From: Rhizoclosmatium globosum
Taxonomy: Eukaryota > Chytridiomycota > Chytridiomycetes > Chytridiales > Chytriomycetaceae
Assembly (NCBI GenBank): GCA_002104985.1
Contig: MCGO01000020.1
Coordinates: 248,001-312,000 of the forward strand
DNA: 64,000 nt
Reading direction: 5' to 3'
The notes under the pieces: generated by a model
Database searches by the model: none
Told to the model about the DNA's origin: nothing
What the model saw: only the letters and a program-made list of their open reading frames with translations
Part shown: positions 10,453 to 22,300 of the stretch, in pieces
Numbering within the stretch: position 1 is the first letter of the stretch
Layout of the letters: each line of letters opens with the position of its first letter
Made by a program: the position numbers and the translations under genes

Positions 10453-11217
10453 TTAAACAGACTCGTTCTTCCCCCGAATAAACTTCCAAATATTTTTCCA
10501 CTTATTAAGTGCCGATTCAATACTTTTTGAGCTCCGTCGCTCTCCATTTGATCCAGTAAGAGACTTTGCCTCACCCAAACTCTCTTGAAGTGATGTGGTT
10601 GGCGTGAGAGCAAACAAAGTATCTGGCGAATCCAGTCTCCGTTTGCTTACTTTCTCCAACAGATGGACCCACTCCGCTTGAGTTCCGGAATCCTCCACCC
10701 TTAAATCGAACTTGAGCATACTGAGAAACATACGTTCCATGGCATTGACTTCTTCAAGAGAGAACTTGTCTTGACTTTCTCTTTGCCATGCAAGATTTGC
10801 AACCGACAACTCGTTGATGTATTTGTATGCCGTAAGCAAGGACAAGAAAAGGAGGCGGTAGTGGATTAATGGATCGGTGTCGAAAATTGTGTTGGTGAGA
10901 CAAAGTAGCGAAGAAGATATGTTCTTGCGGCGAGCAACACGGCGTATGATGGGTGTGTTGTCTTGACAAGACAATGTGCAAAACGTGTGAATTGTAGAGG
11001 CGATAAACATGAATCTCGTTGATAATAGTGTGGACCAAGACATCTAATATGGTGGCGATGGAAAAAATAAGTACGAGTTGGGGTTGAAGTGTGCAACGAG
11101 TGGGGGCACAATGTCAAGTGGGGTAAACCAACCTGCTAAAGCTTCCTTGGCGGCATCACGACCCAGACCCTTGTCTAGGCTCTCGTACATAGTTTCAAGG
11201 TAGTTGGTAAGAGGCAT
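10453..11217 (-). pseudogene. Cyclin-box gene E, paralogue of D broken by two frameshifts
   Basis: Exon 1 (11217-11133, MPLTNYLETMYESLDKG...KEALAG) and the start of exon 2 (from about 11041, DVLVHTIINEIHV) align with gene D. The frame is then lost near 11000: the homologous stretch FAHCLVKTTHPSYAVLLAAR continues in another frame. It is lost again near 10890, after SPTQF, where DTDPLIHYRLLFLSLLTAYK resumes in a third frame and runs to a normal end (KWKNIWKFIRGKNESV). No stop codons or large deletions are seen apart from these one-base shifts. The second lies in a TTTT run, so either young pseudogenisation or unresolved sequencing indels would explain it. Confidence 0.68.
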
Positions 11218-11787
11218 CCAACGATCGGCGATGGGTTAAGTTTTGAAGGACCTTTTCGTTGTCCCGATTTTTGAACAATCGTTTCCAAAAATATTGCATT
11301 CGATTGGATGCCTTCTCTTGCCCGAATCTGATTGGCTGCTTCTTCTCGATCGAAGTGAACGAGATCGTGTTTCAGATGTCAATCGAAGCTTCTGGTGTAT
11401 GTGGAATCCAACAAGTTGATTATTCGATTTCATGACCCTCACATCGCTGATGGAGAGCACTCGATATCACGTTAGCTTCGAAATGGGTGACTTTCGTTCT
11501 AGTTACACAGCGAAAATTTGTTTGGCGTTGCGCGGTGGGGTATGTGTCGTTGACTTCACCCAATTTGAGTCAAAACATGATTCCGCTTTCGAAAATCAAC
11601 TTGGCTATTCATTCGCGCTTGATTTACTTATGAACTACGTTTATTGGACGAAAACAATTGTCCCATTATAGAAGATTGAGAAGGAAGATTATTCATGCGA
11701 AAAACAAAAAAGTAATGATATTAAGAGTAACGAGTGGAGTTGATCAGGGATTGAAGGATGGTTCTAGTATGAGGGGGTTGGTGTTGA
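11218..11787. other. Intergenic region between cyclin genes E and F
   Basis: The left part is the duplicated upstream flank shared with gene D. The remainder is AT-rich without convincing coding signal. No RNA gene or repeat was recognised. Confidence 0.45.
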
Positions 11788-12787
11788 TTAGTTCAGTTCT
11801 TGTTCCACCCATTCGCGAGACAATTGGCGGGTAGCAGACCTCTTCAAGACATTCTTTGAGCCTTCTGGAACTGTCAAAAATGTTGATGAAGACGCCCGGA
11901 TGGGCTCAATAGTTGCTGAATGATTAGATTCCATTGTTAATGGGGATGGAGTCAAGCTTGCAATCGAACCACTTGAAGGAGAAGAGAGGGGATACATAGG
12001 AGACGTGGCAGCTGGAGATGGACCTGCAGACAAATGCGGTGGAATTACGAGCGTGGTAGAAGAAGGTTGCGCGGCTGAAATGACGATAGTTGTGTTGATT
12101 GCGGGCACTTGGAGGCATCGTCGCTTTGAAGGAGCCACATGTGGGATTTGCAAAGTTGGTGGCGGTGTTGTATTCTCGATGCTTGGTTCGAATCGGAGCA
12201 TGTGATTTTGGTGCATCAAAGCGTCGGAGTCAGCAGACTCAGCAGAAGTTCCAACCGATGTTCCAACCGAGACACTTGGTAGTGGAAGAGCCATAAACAA
12301 CTCTTTTGCAGTTATGTGCACTTTGTAGTCCAAAAGAGACAATAGCTGACGTTCCATCAAGTTGATTTCTTGGATTGAAAACATATTACCAGCGAGAGGC
12401 ACCCAGGACTTGTTCTTGATTGGGGCATCGGTGTTGTACTTGACGGCAATGATCAAGCTCGCGAGGAAGATGCGATGGCGGGAGCAGGGGAGGCCTGTGC
12501 GTTCAACCAATCAATTACGGCTTAGGTGATCAACCACATTCACGGACATCGAACGCACCTTTCGCCGGCTGTCTAATCTTTGCCGCCAGTCTCCTCACGA
12601 GCACCAGAGCACAGAGCAGTGTGTTCTGAGGCACTTTTGCCCGGGCCGCGAGCACAGCAACGAACTGGGGAAGCGGCGGCAGCACTGCCCCGCGAACTAA
12701 CGTTTGCCCGGCCGACGCCTCCACAAGCAAATTTGATGCGGCTTCAATTTGGGCGGCGGCCGCGACGACAAGAGACGCGCGGGTCAT
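11788..12787 (-). CDS. Cyclin-box protein F (PCL1-like), most distant member of the cluster
   Basis: Exons 12787-12559 and 12494-11788 (64-nt intron) encode 311 aa. Exon 1 is Ala/Leu-rich and GC-rich, containing the first cyclin helix (NTLLCALVLVRRLAAKI). Exon 2 continues CSRHRIFLASLIIAVKYNTD, KSWVPLAGNMFSIQEINLME and RQLLSLLDYKVHI, the fungal PCL1/PCL2-type cyclin box. The long tail is Ser/Pro/Thr-rich (SPMYPLSSPSSGSIASLTPS) and ends LSREWVEQEL. The intron falls inside the cyclin box, unlike the other five genes, so F is probably the older gene beside which a divergent family amplified. The start at 12787 was chosen as the first ATG; the same frame is open further upstream without one. Confidence 0.77.
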
Positions 12788-13412
12788 CAAACGTTTCGAA
12801 GTACAAAAAAGTGCGGTGATTTCTGGAGCCCTGAATTGATCCAAAATGAGCCAAGCATTGACGGGAGTGTCCGCACTCTCACTGCTCTGATGAAAATAAT
12901 GTGTAAAATATATTTATTGTTCATGATCACAGCAGTCTCAAATGCTCGAATTTTAGTAACAGCTTGGCTGCGCTCCAAGTTATCAGTATCCCACCCAACC
13001 CAGGAGGTTGACTTGACACGGACGGCCCATGAGGTGTCGACAGATAATCTGATCGATTAAGCCCCAAGATCACAGTAAACTTAGAATCTGCCCACAATCG
13101 TTTCCAATAGCTATGTGAGTACAACCTTAGCTCAGCATGTGTAGTTTGAATCTCCATCACCGCCACTCTCCGACAGATCAAAGCACAGAACTACAAAAAT
13201 CGGAATCTAGTAAGTATGTAAATTGGTTCCATTAAATTCTTTCTTATAACTGAAGAACACTCTTGTTTCAACAAAAGGGAATGATTGGAAGGATATTGGT
13301 CAACCTCATCATTTTACTTTCTCGCGATATTGTGTAGGCTTTCGTAGCACTTGAGTAATTCTACCATTTCTATTCCGCTCATATAATATCCGTATAATTA
13401 TTATTCGAATTT
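12788..13412. other. Intergenic region, cyclin F to GTP cyclohydrolase
   Basis: No open frame with coding character and no RNA gene recognised. It contains the promoter of cyclin F on the left and the 3' flank of the cyclohydrolase on the right. Confidence 0.5.
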
Positions 13413-14269
13413 TCACTTGCGAGTCAAATTCAAAAACTCTTCGCGTGTTCGTTGGCTCTCCCGAAACACACCCAACATACATGACGTGACAGTGGAAGAT
13501 CCAGGCTTTTCAACACCACGCATCACCATGCACATGTGTTCACACTCAATAGTTACAGCAACACCTTGTGGCTGCAGAACTTCGTGGATGGCTGTTGCAA
13601 TTTGCTTCGTTAAACGTTCTTGGACTTGGAGTCTTCGAGCAAACATTTCAGCAATACGGGCGAGCTTGGAGAGGCCGAGGACGCGGCCGTTTGGAATGTA
13701 TCCGATGGAAACCTTTTTGGTGGAGAATGGAGTTAGTGAGTGTAGCGAATTGAAGATCGTCGTACTACCTTGCCAGCGAAAGGAACCAAGTGATGCTCAC
13801 AGAGAGAAAAGATGTCAATGTTCTTGACAATAACCATCTCATCCGTGTCCTCCTCAAACACAGCACCGTTCAACAAATCTTTCAGAGACTGCTCATAACC
13901 CTGCAATCACACAGTATCAGAGACGCAGTTAATTAAACAACCTCGAACAATTAAAAAAACCTGCACCTTCGTAAAGAACATCAAAGCCTTCGCGTAGCGC
14001 ATTGGAGTCTTGAGAACTCCCTCGCGGTCAGGATCTTCACCCAAACACTCAATGATAGTTCCGACAGCATCGGCAATCTTCTTCATGCGCTCCTCCTTCT
14101 GTTCCTCTGTTTCCTGTCGTCGCTGCACAGTTCCCTTAGAAGGGTACGAGAGGCCCATGTTGTCGATTACGACAGGAAAGGTCTTTCCGGTACTTGAGTT
14201 TGAGCCGAGCATTGGAGAGTTGATTGAATCGTTTGCAGAAGTTGTGACGGCTGGGACGAGCGATGACAT
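13413..14269 (-). CDS. FOL2: GTP cyclohydrolase I
   Basis: Three phase-0 exons, 14269-13967, 13900-13769 and 13712-13413, encode 244 aa, the normal size. After a variable N-terminus comes [20 protein letters not shown], then the active site [20 protein letters not shown] with a zinc Cys and catalytic His. [18 protein letters not shown] follows, and finally [20 protein letters not shown] with the second zinc Cys. The enzyme converts GTP to dihydroneopterin triphosphate, the first step towards folate and tetrahydrobiopterin, as a cytosolic decamer. The second intron divides FAGK|VSIGY. The gene shares a 129-bp divergent promoter region with the phosphoesterase gene. Confidence 0.95.
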
Positions 14270-14398
14270 TCGAAAGATGATTTTGGGGGAAGAGTTCCGG
14301 TTTTTGACGTTTTCTGGTTGGGGAAGGGCTTCGATCTCTCACTGGTTCCATCGACTCATTTCGAATCTTGGTCATCTGATTATACCAATTGTATAATA

Positions 14399-15056
14399 AT
14401 GGCTTCTGGGCGGCCAACGCATTTCTTGTCGCTGCGATTGGACTCGGCTGCCTTTCGTCCCTTTCACAACCACGTCAGCCAACCATCCTGCACTCGCACA
14501 TCACCTTGTACCGCAAAACTCCCATCATATTACGGTTCTGCTATTGACATTGACTCCTGGAAATCTTGCATCAGCCTTGAACTGCCTGGAGGCATGCGCT
14601 CAATCTGTCATTCCCAAACACTTTCCTGCCCCAACAACCTTAGACCTCAACATCAAAGGAATAGGAACGTTTGGAAACGGAAAAGTCGTGTGGGCGAAAG
14701 TGATTGAAGACGTTGACAAGAAACTCACGCGGTTTGCTGAGGATGTACAAGCACTGTTTGCTGATTATGGTCTGTTGCAAGGGAGATACGACTTTCGACC
14801 GCATGCCACGTTAATGAAGATTGGTGGATCGAGGTCTGCAAGTGCCTCTGGAAATTCTAGGGGACAAGGAAGAGGTGGAATGGGAGGACGAGGGAATCAA
14901 ATCGCGTACTCTTCCAGTGCTGTGGACAAGATTGATGCACAAGTCTATCTCCCTTTCAGCCAATTTGATTTCGGTGTGCATACAGTTGGGAAACTCGAAT
15001 TGTCTGCAATGGGGAAAATGGCGGAGGATGGATATTACACCTGTAAAAAAGCGTAG
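14399..15056 (+). CDS. AKAP7/ASCC1-like 2H phosphoesterase (apparent +1 frameshift)
   Basis: The frame from ATG 14399 gives THFLSLRLDSAAFRPF, the first strand of a 2H phosphoesterase. The rest lies in another frame: LVPQNSHHITVLLLTLTPG with the first H-x-T, and YDFRPHATLMKIGG with the second, then FGVHTVGKLELSAMGK and YYTCKK. The two H-x-T motifs are the catalytic pair of this superfamily (AKAP7 NLS domain type), which acts on 2'-5' or cyclic phosphates in RNA-related substrates. The frames meet near 14470-14485. No usable GT-AG intron fits, so a one-base insertion (sequence error or mutation) is likely. A Gly/Arg/Ser-rich insert (SGNSRGQGRGGMGGRG) follows the second motif. Confidence 0.66.
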
Positions 15057-15237
15057 ATATCCAAGTGATCTTAATAAAGAAATGAGCTTTGATCTATTTT
15101 GCAGGAGTGAGTTGGATTTTCTGTGGGTTGGTGACCTCAAAGTGATTCTTCGTCACTGAGCACAGTCCCAAAATATATGACGGCACATACAAACATTCGA
15201 TCTTTATTGTTTCGTCGTTTAGAAGCCATTATCTGAA

Positions 15238-16072
15238 TCAAGTCTGCTTGTGGTATTCCTGCGAAGCCAAATACTCTTCCCAACTGAAGGAAACCATAAG
15301 CGCCAGAACTACACTAAAAGTCTCAAAAGCTCACCTTATCATACCGTCGTTGTCAGTGTCATCCATATCCAGCACAGTGTCCACTAATTTAATCAAGTCT
15401 GCGAGTTTTCCTGGCGGAACGCTTCCTGGGACCGGTCGACCATCAGAGCCAACTTTGATATCTTGGCCGGCATAGAGAGCCACTGGGATTCGTGAATTAG
15501 TTTACGTCTAGAGTATTCGATGTTGATTGGTTGCCGTCCAAATCCCCCTTCGCCTCAACAATTCAGACAGACATAGCGTTGAATATACAACCAATTGATA
15601 CGATTTCGATGTGAGATTCAGACTCATGAATCCGGGTTCGTTAGGATCTAGAAACTCCATCCAATCACATCTGTTCAAACACTCCAGGCGGCTTGCCATT
15701 AACGAGAACATAAAGAAGTTCAAATACTCACACAGCTCATGTCCATCCAAATGTCCATCTTTGTTATGGTCGTGCAGCTGTATAGTTTAGGGGGAGTGAA
15801 ATGCCACGTATGGTTAGACCTCTGGTCCCAACATACATATGGGATGTCCCTATAATGCAAATAGTTACCGTGAAGAACAAAACAGAGTCCTCGACCTCCT
15901 TAATATGACTTTGTTGAGCTGCTGTCGCGTCCCCAAGGTTCTGCATCTCCTGGACCACATCCTTCTTGTAAGCTTGAGCTTCTTTGTGCACATCGCCGTA
16001 GTTGGATTGGTCTGCGAATGCGACGAGGGCGAGGATAAGTGTGAGGAGGAGAGGTATGAAGGACCGAGTCAT
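15238..16072 (-). CDS. Signal-peptide EF-hand protein, MCFD2-like
   Basis: Four exons, 16072-15869, 15777-15732, 15482-15335 and 15283-15238, give 147 aa in one frame. A signal peptide (SFIPLLLTLILALVAFA) is followed by a helical region and two EF-hands: DHNKDGHLDGHEL (Ca ligands at positions 1, 3, 5 and 12) and DDTDNDGMISWEEY. Size, signal peptide and the arrangement of two C-terminal EF-hands resemble MCFD2, the Ca-binding partner of lectin cargo receptors in ER-to-Golgi transport. No KDEL-type tail is present (ends EYHKQT). The second intron is about 249 nt, much longer than others here. Splice sites were inferred from frame and GT-AG signals. Confidence 0.7.
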
Positions 16073-16401
16073 TTGTTTGGATAAAATCTATAAACTCATA
16101 ATAGTAAATGAGGCGAGACATTCCAAAGTAAGGTATACGAATATGAACAGTCCAGTTTCTTTCCAGAGCATTAAGTTTTATCCATGGGGATCGGTCAAAC
16201 TTCAAGCTCGAGTAAATTCACAACTCAGTCAAGTGCCAGCCTGCTTTTCATTCGTTAAGAGAAAGCCCAGAGACAGTTAAATGTTACTCAAATACAGTAG
16301 AAAGCCCGGAGTAAACAGCTCGGGTTCTTTCTTGAATTCCACTTTTGCATCCCAACATTAACTTGTCCAACCACTTCTCAACAAAAACCACAAGAAAGGC
16401 A
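16073..16401. other. Intergenic region, EF-hand gene promoter to tRNA-Gln
   Basis: Upstream flank of the EF-hand gene. A short run of T about 30 bp past the tRNA 3' end (on the tRNA's strand) could serve pol III termination. Nothing else recognised. Confidence 0.35.
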
Positions 16402-16473
16402 GGTCGTACCCGGACTCGAACCGGGGTTACAGGTATCAGAAACCTGGGTGCTAAACCACTACACTATACAACC
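16402..16473 (-). tRNA. tRNA-Gln (anticodon CTG)
   Basis: On the minus strand a 72-nt cloverleaf can be drawn. The acceptor stem GGTTGTA pairs with TACGACC (one G-T pair), the D arm contains AGTGGTTTAGCA, and the anticodon stem CAGGT/ACCTG holds loop TTCTGAT with anticodon CTG at 16437-16439. The T arm is CCCGGTTCGAGTCCGGG with the B-box GGTTCGAGTCC. There is no intron. It lies alone between the EF-hand gene and WRAP73. Confidence 0.93.
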
Positions 16474-16664
16474 CTGGCTGTTCGAAAGGTACATTAATAT
16501 GGTCCATTCTCTACATCGGAATTGGGAGATTTGTTTTCTTACCTTGAAGATACAGTTGACTTTAATGCACGAGACGGAGAAGGAAGGACGTGTTGAAGAA
16601 GTAGCGGAGAGGAAGCAGAAGATGATTCCTTTTTGTCCGAACATTCCCAAAGAAAGCACCTTTG

Positions 16665-18762
16665 AATGCCACTCAGCATCGACTTTTCTGAGCTGTACCG
16701 GGCCACATCGCCGCACGTGAGCGTCTCAGTTGATGGAAGCTTCTTGCGACAGCCGTTGAGCATCGACTTGTTGTGCGGGATGCGGAGACACTTCAGATTG
16801 CAGGTTTGTGATTGGTTGATTGGTTGGTTGGTTTGACTGACTCGTCGTTGGCAATCCTCGAATCAACAGCGCTCTTTTCTTGCAGCGCCAATGTCGATGT
16901 TGTTGCGTGGGCGGCGGATTCGCAGTTGGTCGCCGTGGCGTCAAAAGCAAAGAAGTGCGCTCAGGTTCGTCGGTCAAGTGCTCGCTCGTCGACGAACCCT
17001 GTTTTAATCGGATTCGTTTAATTTGGGTTCAGATTTGGAGTATTGTCGATCCGGACTGGAAGTGCTGCATCGATGAGGGCGTTTCGGGTCTCTCAAACAT
17101 CCTGTGGTCTCCCGACGCGCGCCACCTTCTCGTCTTCTCAGACTTTCAACTCAGAATCACGGTCTGGTCGCTCGTATCGAAGGAGGCGGTGTACATACAA
17201 TATCCAAAGTATTCAAACAAAGGATATGCTTTCGGAATGACGGCCGCTACTTTGCTCTCTCAGAGCGTAAAGACTGCAAGGATACTCTTTCAATATATGA
17301 TGCCCATGACTGGACGCTTCTCAAGGTACAACCTGACTGAGACTGGCTTCAACAGTTCAATGGATGTGAATGGAAGCAAAGGGCACGGAAGTTGCAAATA
17401 GATGCCAAAGAGCGTTTGTTGCGTGTACTATGATTGTGTTATGGACCTGGACTAGAAGCTCGTCTTGTGGCTGTTTTGACATATTTCTGATCATATAATT
17501 TGCCATAGCACTTTCCGTTGAAACCACAGACCTAGAAGATATTGCGTGGTCTCCTGATGGTCGATTTATTGCAATGTGGGACACAATCCTAGAGGTGAGT
17601 TCTCATGGTTTCTGCAAAGGAGTTGTTCACCCATCAACCTTAGTACAAAGTTTTGATCTACTCACCTGATGGTCGTTTGATTTCATCATACTCTGCATAT
17701 GAAAATGGTCTTGGAATCAAGGGTGTCTCTTGGTCTCCATCTGCTCAATTCTTGGCTGTTGGCAGTTTTGACGAGAAGGTATAATTATCATTGGGTCTTG
17801 TTCCATTGCATGGACTGATTTTCTTGATTCAAGCTACGTCTCATCAACAATATGACTGGAAACCATTGATTGACTTGTCTCATCCAGCTCACCTGCCATT
17901 TCCTGACATTGTATGCACACCCATTAATGGCAACATTTAATTTATTCTATCTTAGGAAGTATATAAAGAAGCCACGTGGAAAGATCCAAAGGACACTTCA
18001 CGATTGAAGATGTGGAGTCTAACAACAGATGTCCGACCTCGCATTCACTGTATGTACACTAATTTGGAGATATAGGTTCTGATACTTAACCTGCCCTAGA
18101 TGACTTATAAACCACCTGTCCATGTTCCAACAGTCAAAGTTGAGATTGACAAACTGTCTCCCAAGAAAGGAGTGAGTGTCTGTGAGTTCAGCTGTGATGG
18201 ACGTTATCTGTGCACCAAGAATGGTATTTGATTTGCTTGATCATGCATCACAAAACTGAGAACTCTCTTTCCATTCAGATAATATGCCAAATGCACTGTG
18301 GATCTGGGACCTTCTGACACTCTCTCAAGCTGCATCCTTCTCCAGTTGTCACCCATCAAGCAGGTTGCTTGGAATCCTATGATTCCAGATCTCTGTGCTA
18401 TCTCTTGTGCTAACAGCTACATTTACCTATGGAGTAGGGAGAATGGATGCAATGCAGTGGAGGTCCCAGCCATTAATTTCCAGGTTGGATTGATGAAGTG
18501 GGGACCTGATGGGAAGAGTCTTGTTTGATGGATAGAGATAAGTTTTGGTTGCTTTTTTGGTTCAAGAATAGGTCTTGTTGTTTATATTAAAGATATTTAT
18601 TCATTCATTACTTCCCATGGATTCAACAATTAAATATTGATTTCATCCAGTGACATCAAAGGAGAAGTTGTTGGCTTCAAAGTTGGTGCTGATGGATGTT
18701 TTGAGGATGTTACTTTGATGACTGAACAGCCTCCTCATCAAGTGATTCTTTTGAAGATTTAG
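16665..18762 (+). CDS. WRAP73: WRAP73 (WDR8)-like WD40 centrosomal/spindle protein, with several frameshifts
   Basis: About ten exons give a protein colinear with WRAP73: [147 protein letters not shown]. Clear exons: 16870-16964, 17033-17325, 17509-17594, 17644-17778, 17834-17910, 17956-18049, 18100-18223, from 18279, and probably 18651-18762. The frame breaks by one base near 16737, 17233, 17855, 18320 and 18524, and probably near 17325 and 18108. Several breaks sit in short homopolymers and no other damage is seen. WRAP73 acts at spindle poles and basal bodies with SSX2IP/Msd1-type partners. It is either a young pseudogene or affected by sequence errors. CpG is normal in the 5' exons and very low from about 17.4 kb on. 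Confidence 0.72.
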
Positions 18763-18832
18763 CTGAAGCTGGACTCTTTGAATCTGATTTATGAAAATCT
18801 CAGATTTATACTTTCTGAGCTTCTTGAATCAC

Positions 18833-19307
18833 TCATAGCTGCTTCTGAATCTCTGGGGCTAGCTTGACTTTCAACAGTTGAAGGTGGGGACTTCTAATGT
18901 CTTTCTGTTCTCCTGTCAGTTGATTGGGTCTGGATGGCTTTTGGGAGTCAATAGACTGCCTTGGGCTCAGTTTCTTAAACCTGTTAGATAATGAATTTGC
19001 AATGCCTGAGAGTGCTGCTGCAATTGAAGCTCTTGAGCCCAGCCCCTGGAGTGTAATTGTTATATTGGATTTTTTGCTCCCTGATGTTTCAATATCCAAG
19101 GAAGTATCAGAGTTAGTTCGGGAGTTGCTTCCCTCAGTGGTTGCACAAGATTCCCTTGTGGCATCTGTAGACTGAGAAGACCTTGGAGAATACTCTGAGA
19201 CTGTTGTTGGGTTTGAAGTTTCTGATGACCTGCTTCCGACTTTGAATCACGTTCACTCTCAGTTGCAGATGATCTTGGACTCTGGTCCTCAGCCTCTTCA
19301 AAGTCTC
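18833..19307 (-). other. Ser-rich cytosolic tail of the polytopic locus
   Basis: After the last TM and HSVRKYDELRPYNEE the sequence becomes Ser/Thr/Gln/Glu-rich and ends with LQGLGSRASIAAALSGIANS, then a basic Pro/Gln region and a stop at 18833. At least one frame change is needed between the TM block and this tail near 19310. Such tails often carry phosphorylation sites; none can be assigned. Confidence 0.45.
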
Positions 19308-22300
19308 CTAAAACAGCTTGAGTTGAATACCGTGAAGATTGCTCTCCCGTGCTTCTTCATTGTAAGGACGGAGTTCATCATACTTCCGAACTGAATGCAA
19401 AAACAGAGCAAAGATATAAGCTGCACAACCTAGAATTATTAACGATGACCCTGCCATATCAATTTGAGATCCGATTCCTCCATAGGCATTCAAGAATCCC
19501 ACATCATTTGCAAAGGAAACTCCAGATAAGACAATACTTAATGCACATGAGGCAACATTCACAGTGCGCAACATACTGTGTATGACAAACCCAGGACGTC
19601 GCTTTTCAATAATCAGTGAGACCATAGTTATTCCTCCAGAAATTGATGCTTGGACATAGGCTGGAATTCCGCCACCCTTGCGAATTCCGATTGCAACAAT
19701 GGTCAGCAACCAACCAATCATAATCATTCCAATGAGCACAATATGCATTATTGTTAGCAGTTCATCTTTGGAGACAGGTGGATATGGCTTGTGAAGAATG
19801 ATGACTACAGCTGTCATCAGAAAAGCAAGTGTCAAAACTGAAGAGGCAATGGCAGTGTTTACTACTGAAAGTGTCATGTTTGAAAATGCCAGAGAGTAAA
19901 TCACAGCTCCAGAGCTTGCAAAGGCAAGACTGAATTATCTGAAATCAGCAGGAACATTAACTTTTGTTAAACACTTACATTGAAGATATTGTTCCAAGCA
20001 TCCCAACTGATGTCCAATGAAAATAGCAATGAAACACTAGACCAAGAATAGCCTGCAAAGAGGATACAATGAATGTGTAATGTATGGCTAATGGTGGAAT
20101 CACTGATGTAGGATCCATGAGACCAATTGAAACAATATAACAAATGAGTGTGACAAAAGAAGCACTCAGACTTAATTTCAGCAACAAGTTCAAAGTTTGA
20201 TAGCTTGTTGGTATATATATCCAAGAGAGTCCTTCATCTGAAAGCTTGGGATTCTCAAGTAACTTCTCCTTTTCTTCTGAGAAAAGCTCAATTTTAGAAA
20301 ACACAATGCTGCGGTGTAACAAAAATGCAATTTGGGTAATCAGTATAACCAGTAGACCAAACATCATCCCAATTCTTGAGGAATTAAGTGTGCTGCTGAC
20401 TGATTCAAGAAATCCAAGCCCTGTTTGATGAATTCCAGACCCAGTAGTCATAATCACCACACAAATCATAGAAAACAATGCTATACGTAAAGGACGTACA
20501 GTAGCTATAGAAGAAAACCAAAACATGAAAGCTATAGCTGGACAGATAGCAATAGTAATTAATGAAGCAACAAAGTCTGGAATGGACCTGATTCCACTAT
20601 CTTTGACTCCAACACCAAAAGTCACAACAAACAAAAACCAGCCAATCAAACTGAAGCTTTGATATACGGCAGGAATGGTCCAACCATCACCTGACTTTTT
20701 TGTCTTTTCATAGACACCAAAACAAAGCAGCAGGACTGTTGCAATTGTTCCCAGAATGCTGTATCCAAATGCTCCTGCAAATATGCCAGCTTCAAAGCTA
20801 ACTGCCCGTATGTAAGACCCCAAAATATGACCTGGCCTGCCATTGCTAATGAAAACAGTGTAATAAAAAGGCAACTTCCAAAAACAACAAGTGAGCCAGT
20901 GCATATCCAAGTTGCAAGTAGAGTTGTAGACAGCATTCCGTTAATAGCAGAAGTATAGATCCAACATCTATGTTCTTATTAACTACGTCTGATAGGTTTA
21001 AATAGCTTACATTGTGGGGACCAATCTTTGTCAACCCTCCTAGATCCAATTGACACACCCACAATACTGACAAATGTTGACATTCCAAATAGTATACACT
21101 TAGAAGCAGTTTGTAGAGCAGGCCAGGAGAGCAATAAGCCGTAGATATCTAGTGGGGCGACTTTTGGTGCAGGAGACTCTTTTCTTCTTCTCCTGCTCCT
21201 TTTCCTCCTACTTCTTCTGGATTGGTCACTATCATATGAGTCACTGCTGTGGGATGAGTCTTCAGATTCAGAAACATCAGAGGCTGGTTCAGCACCAAGT
21301 TCTGGGTCTCTCCAAAGTGTAGAGCTAATCAGCATGGAGACAGACTTCACTTCCATGGCAAAGAAGTACATTATACTTCCAGTAACTATGAGAGATGGTC
21401 CTGCAACAGTCCCTGCACATTTTCCAGTGCTTGTACATGTCCCAATGAATGCAGCAGATTTGAACAATGCAGCACCAACTTCTACATATGATATTTGAGT
21501 AAGAAAGTTTGGTACTGAAGCAAGTATTGATGGTGGATAAAATGAAGCAGTATTGTCATCAATCCAGTTTGAAACAATAGCTAATGCACAAAGTATGGAG
21601 CTGAGAATGGCACTTGTTTCAGACACTGAATCAATAGTAGTTGAATTAATCCAAATAGACATTCCTGCAATAATCATGATCCAGGACAGAAGTTGAAACC
21701 CATAACGTAGTTCAAACCATCCAAATTGCAGATATTGATGTTTGAGTCTGTAAATTAAGCCTCCAGAGACTAGAATTGAGCTGACAAAGTAAATAATGCT
21801 GCCAGAAATTGCAAATGGAATGGCTGGAGGAGGAGTTGCAAGGTTGTTGTATGTAGAAAGAATATAAGAGGAGCATGCAGTAAACCACCAAAACTAAGCA
21901 AAGAGAGATTGTAAATCAATTGACCAAGGACTGCAAGCTCTCTTGAATCTTGAGTACAGCAAGTGTCAAACTTCCAAGAGCAACAGGAGAAAATGTTGTA
22001 AGCATAATGCCACTTGCTATTCCTTCTGGTGGATAGCCAAATGATGCACCAAACCCACCAAGAAACAAAGCCAACCAAACAAAGAGAAGAGACAACCAAT
22101 TCTCCATAATAGCCAGAGTCTTTGTAATTTGCAATGTGAATAAATATCTGAGGCTTTTCAGGCAGCAAGATTGGCTTTTGTCGCCATCATCCTCATCTCT
22201 TGATTTTTGCACACTTATTTTCAATTTCTTTTGCGCATCTTTTCAGAGTGCATATATTGATATTTCAGGAGAAGCTTTTGCTTTTTGATTCTTCTGTTTC

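Noticed and set aside
12749..13060. Plus-strand frame of 103 codons upstream of GTP cyclohydrolase
   Set aside because: It overlaps the first exon and promoter of cyclin F on the other strand and has no recognisable protein features.
16804..16869. Alternative acceptor TTGCAG at about 16886 for WRAP73 intron 1
   Set aside because: Using CAACAG at 16869 gives [18 protein letters not shown], which aligns with WRAP73; the later acceptor loses frame.
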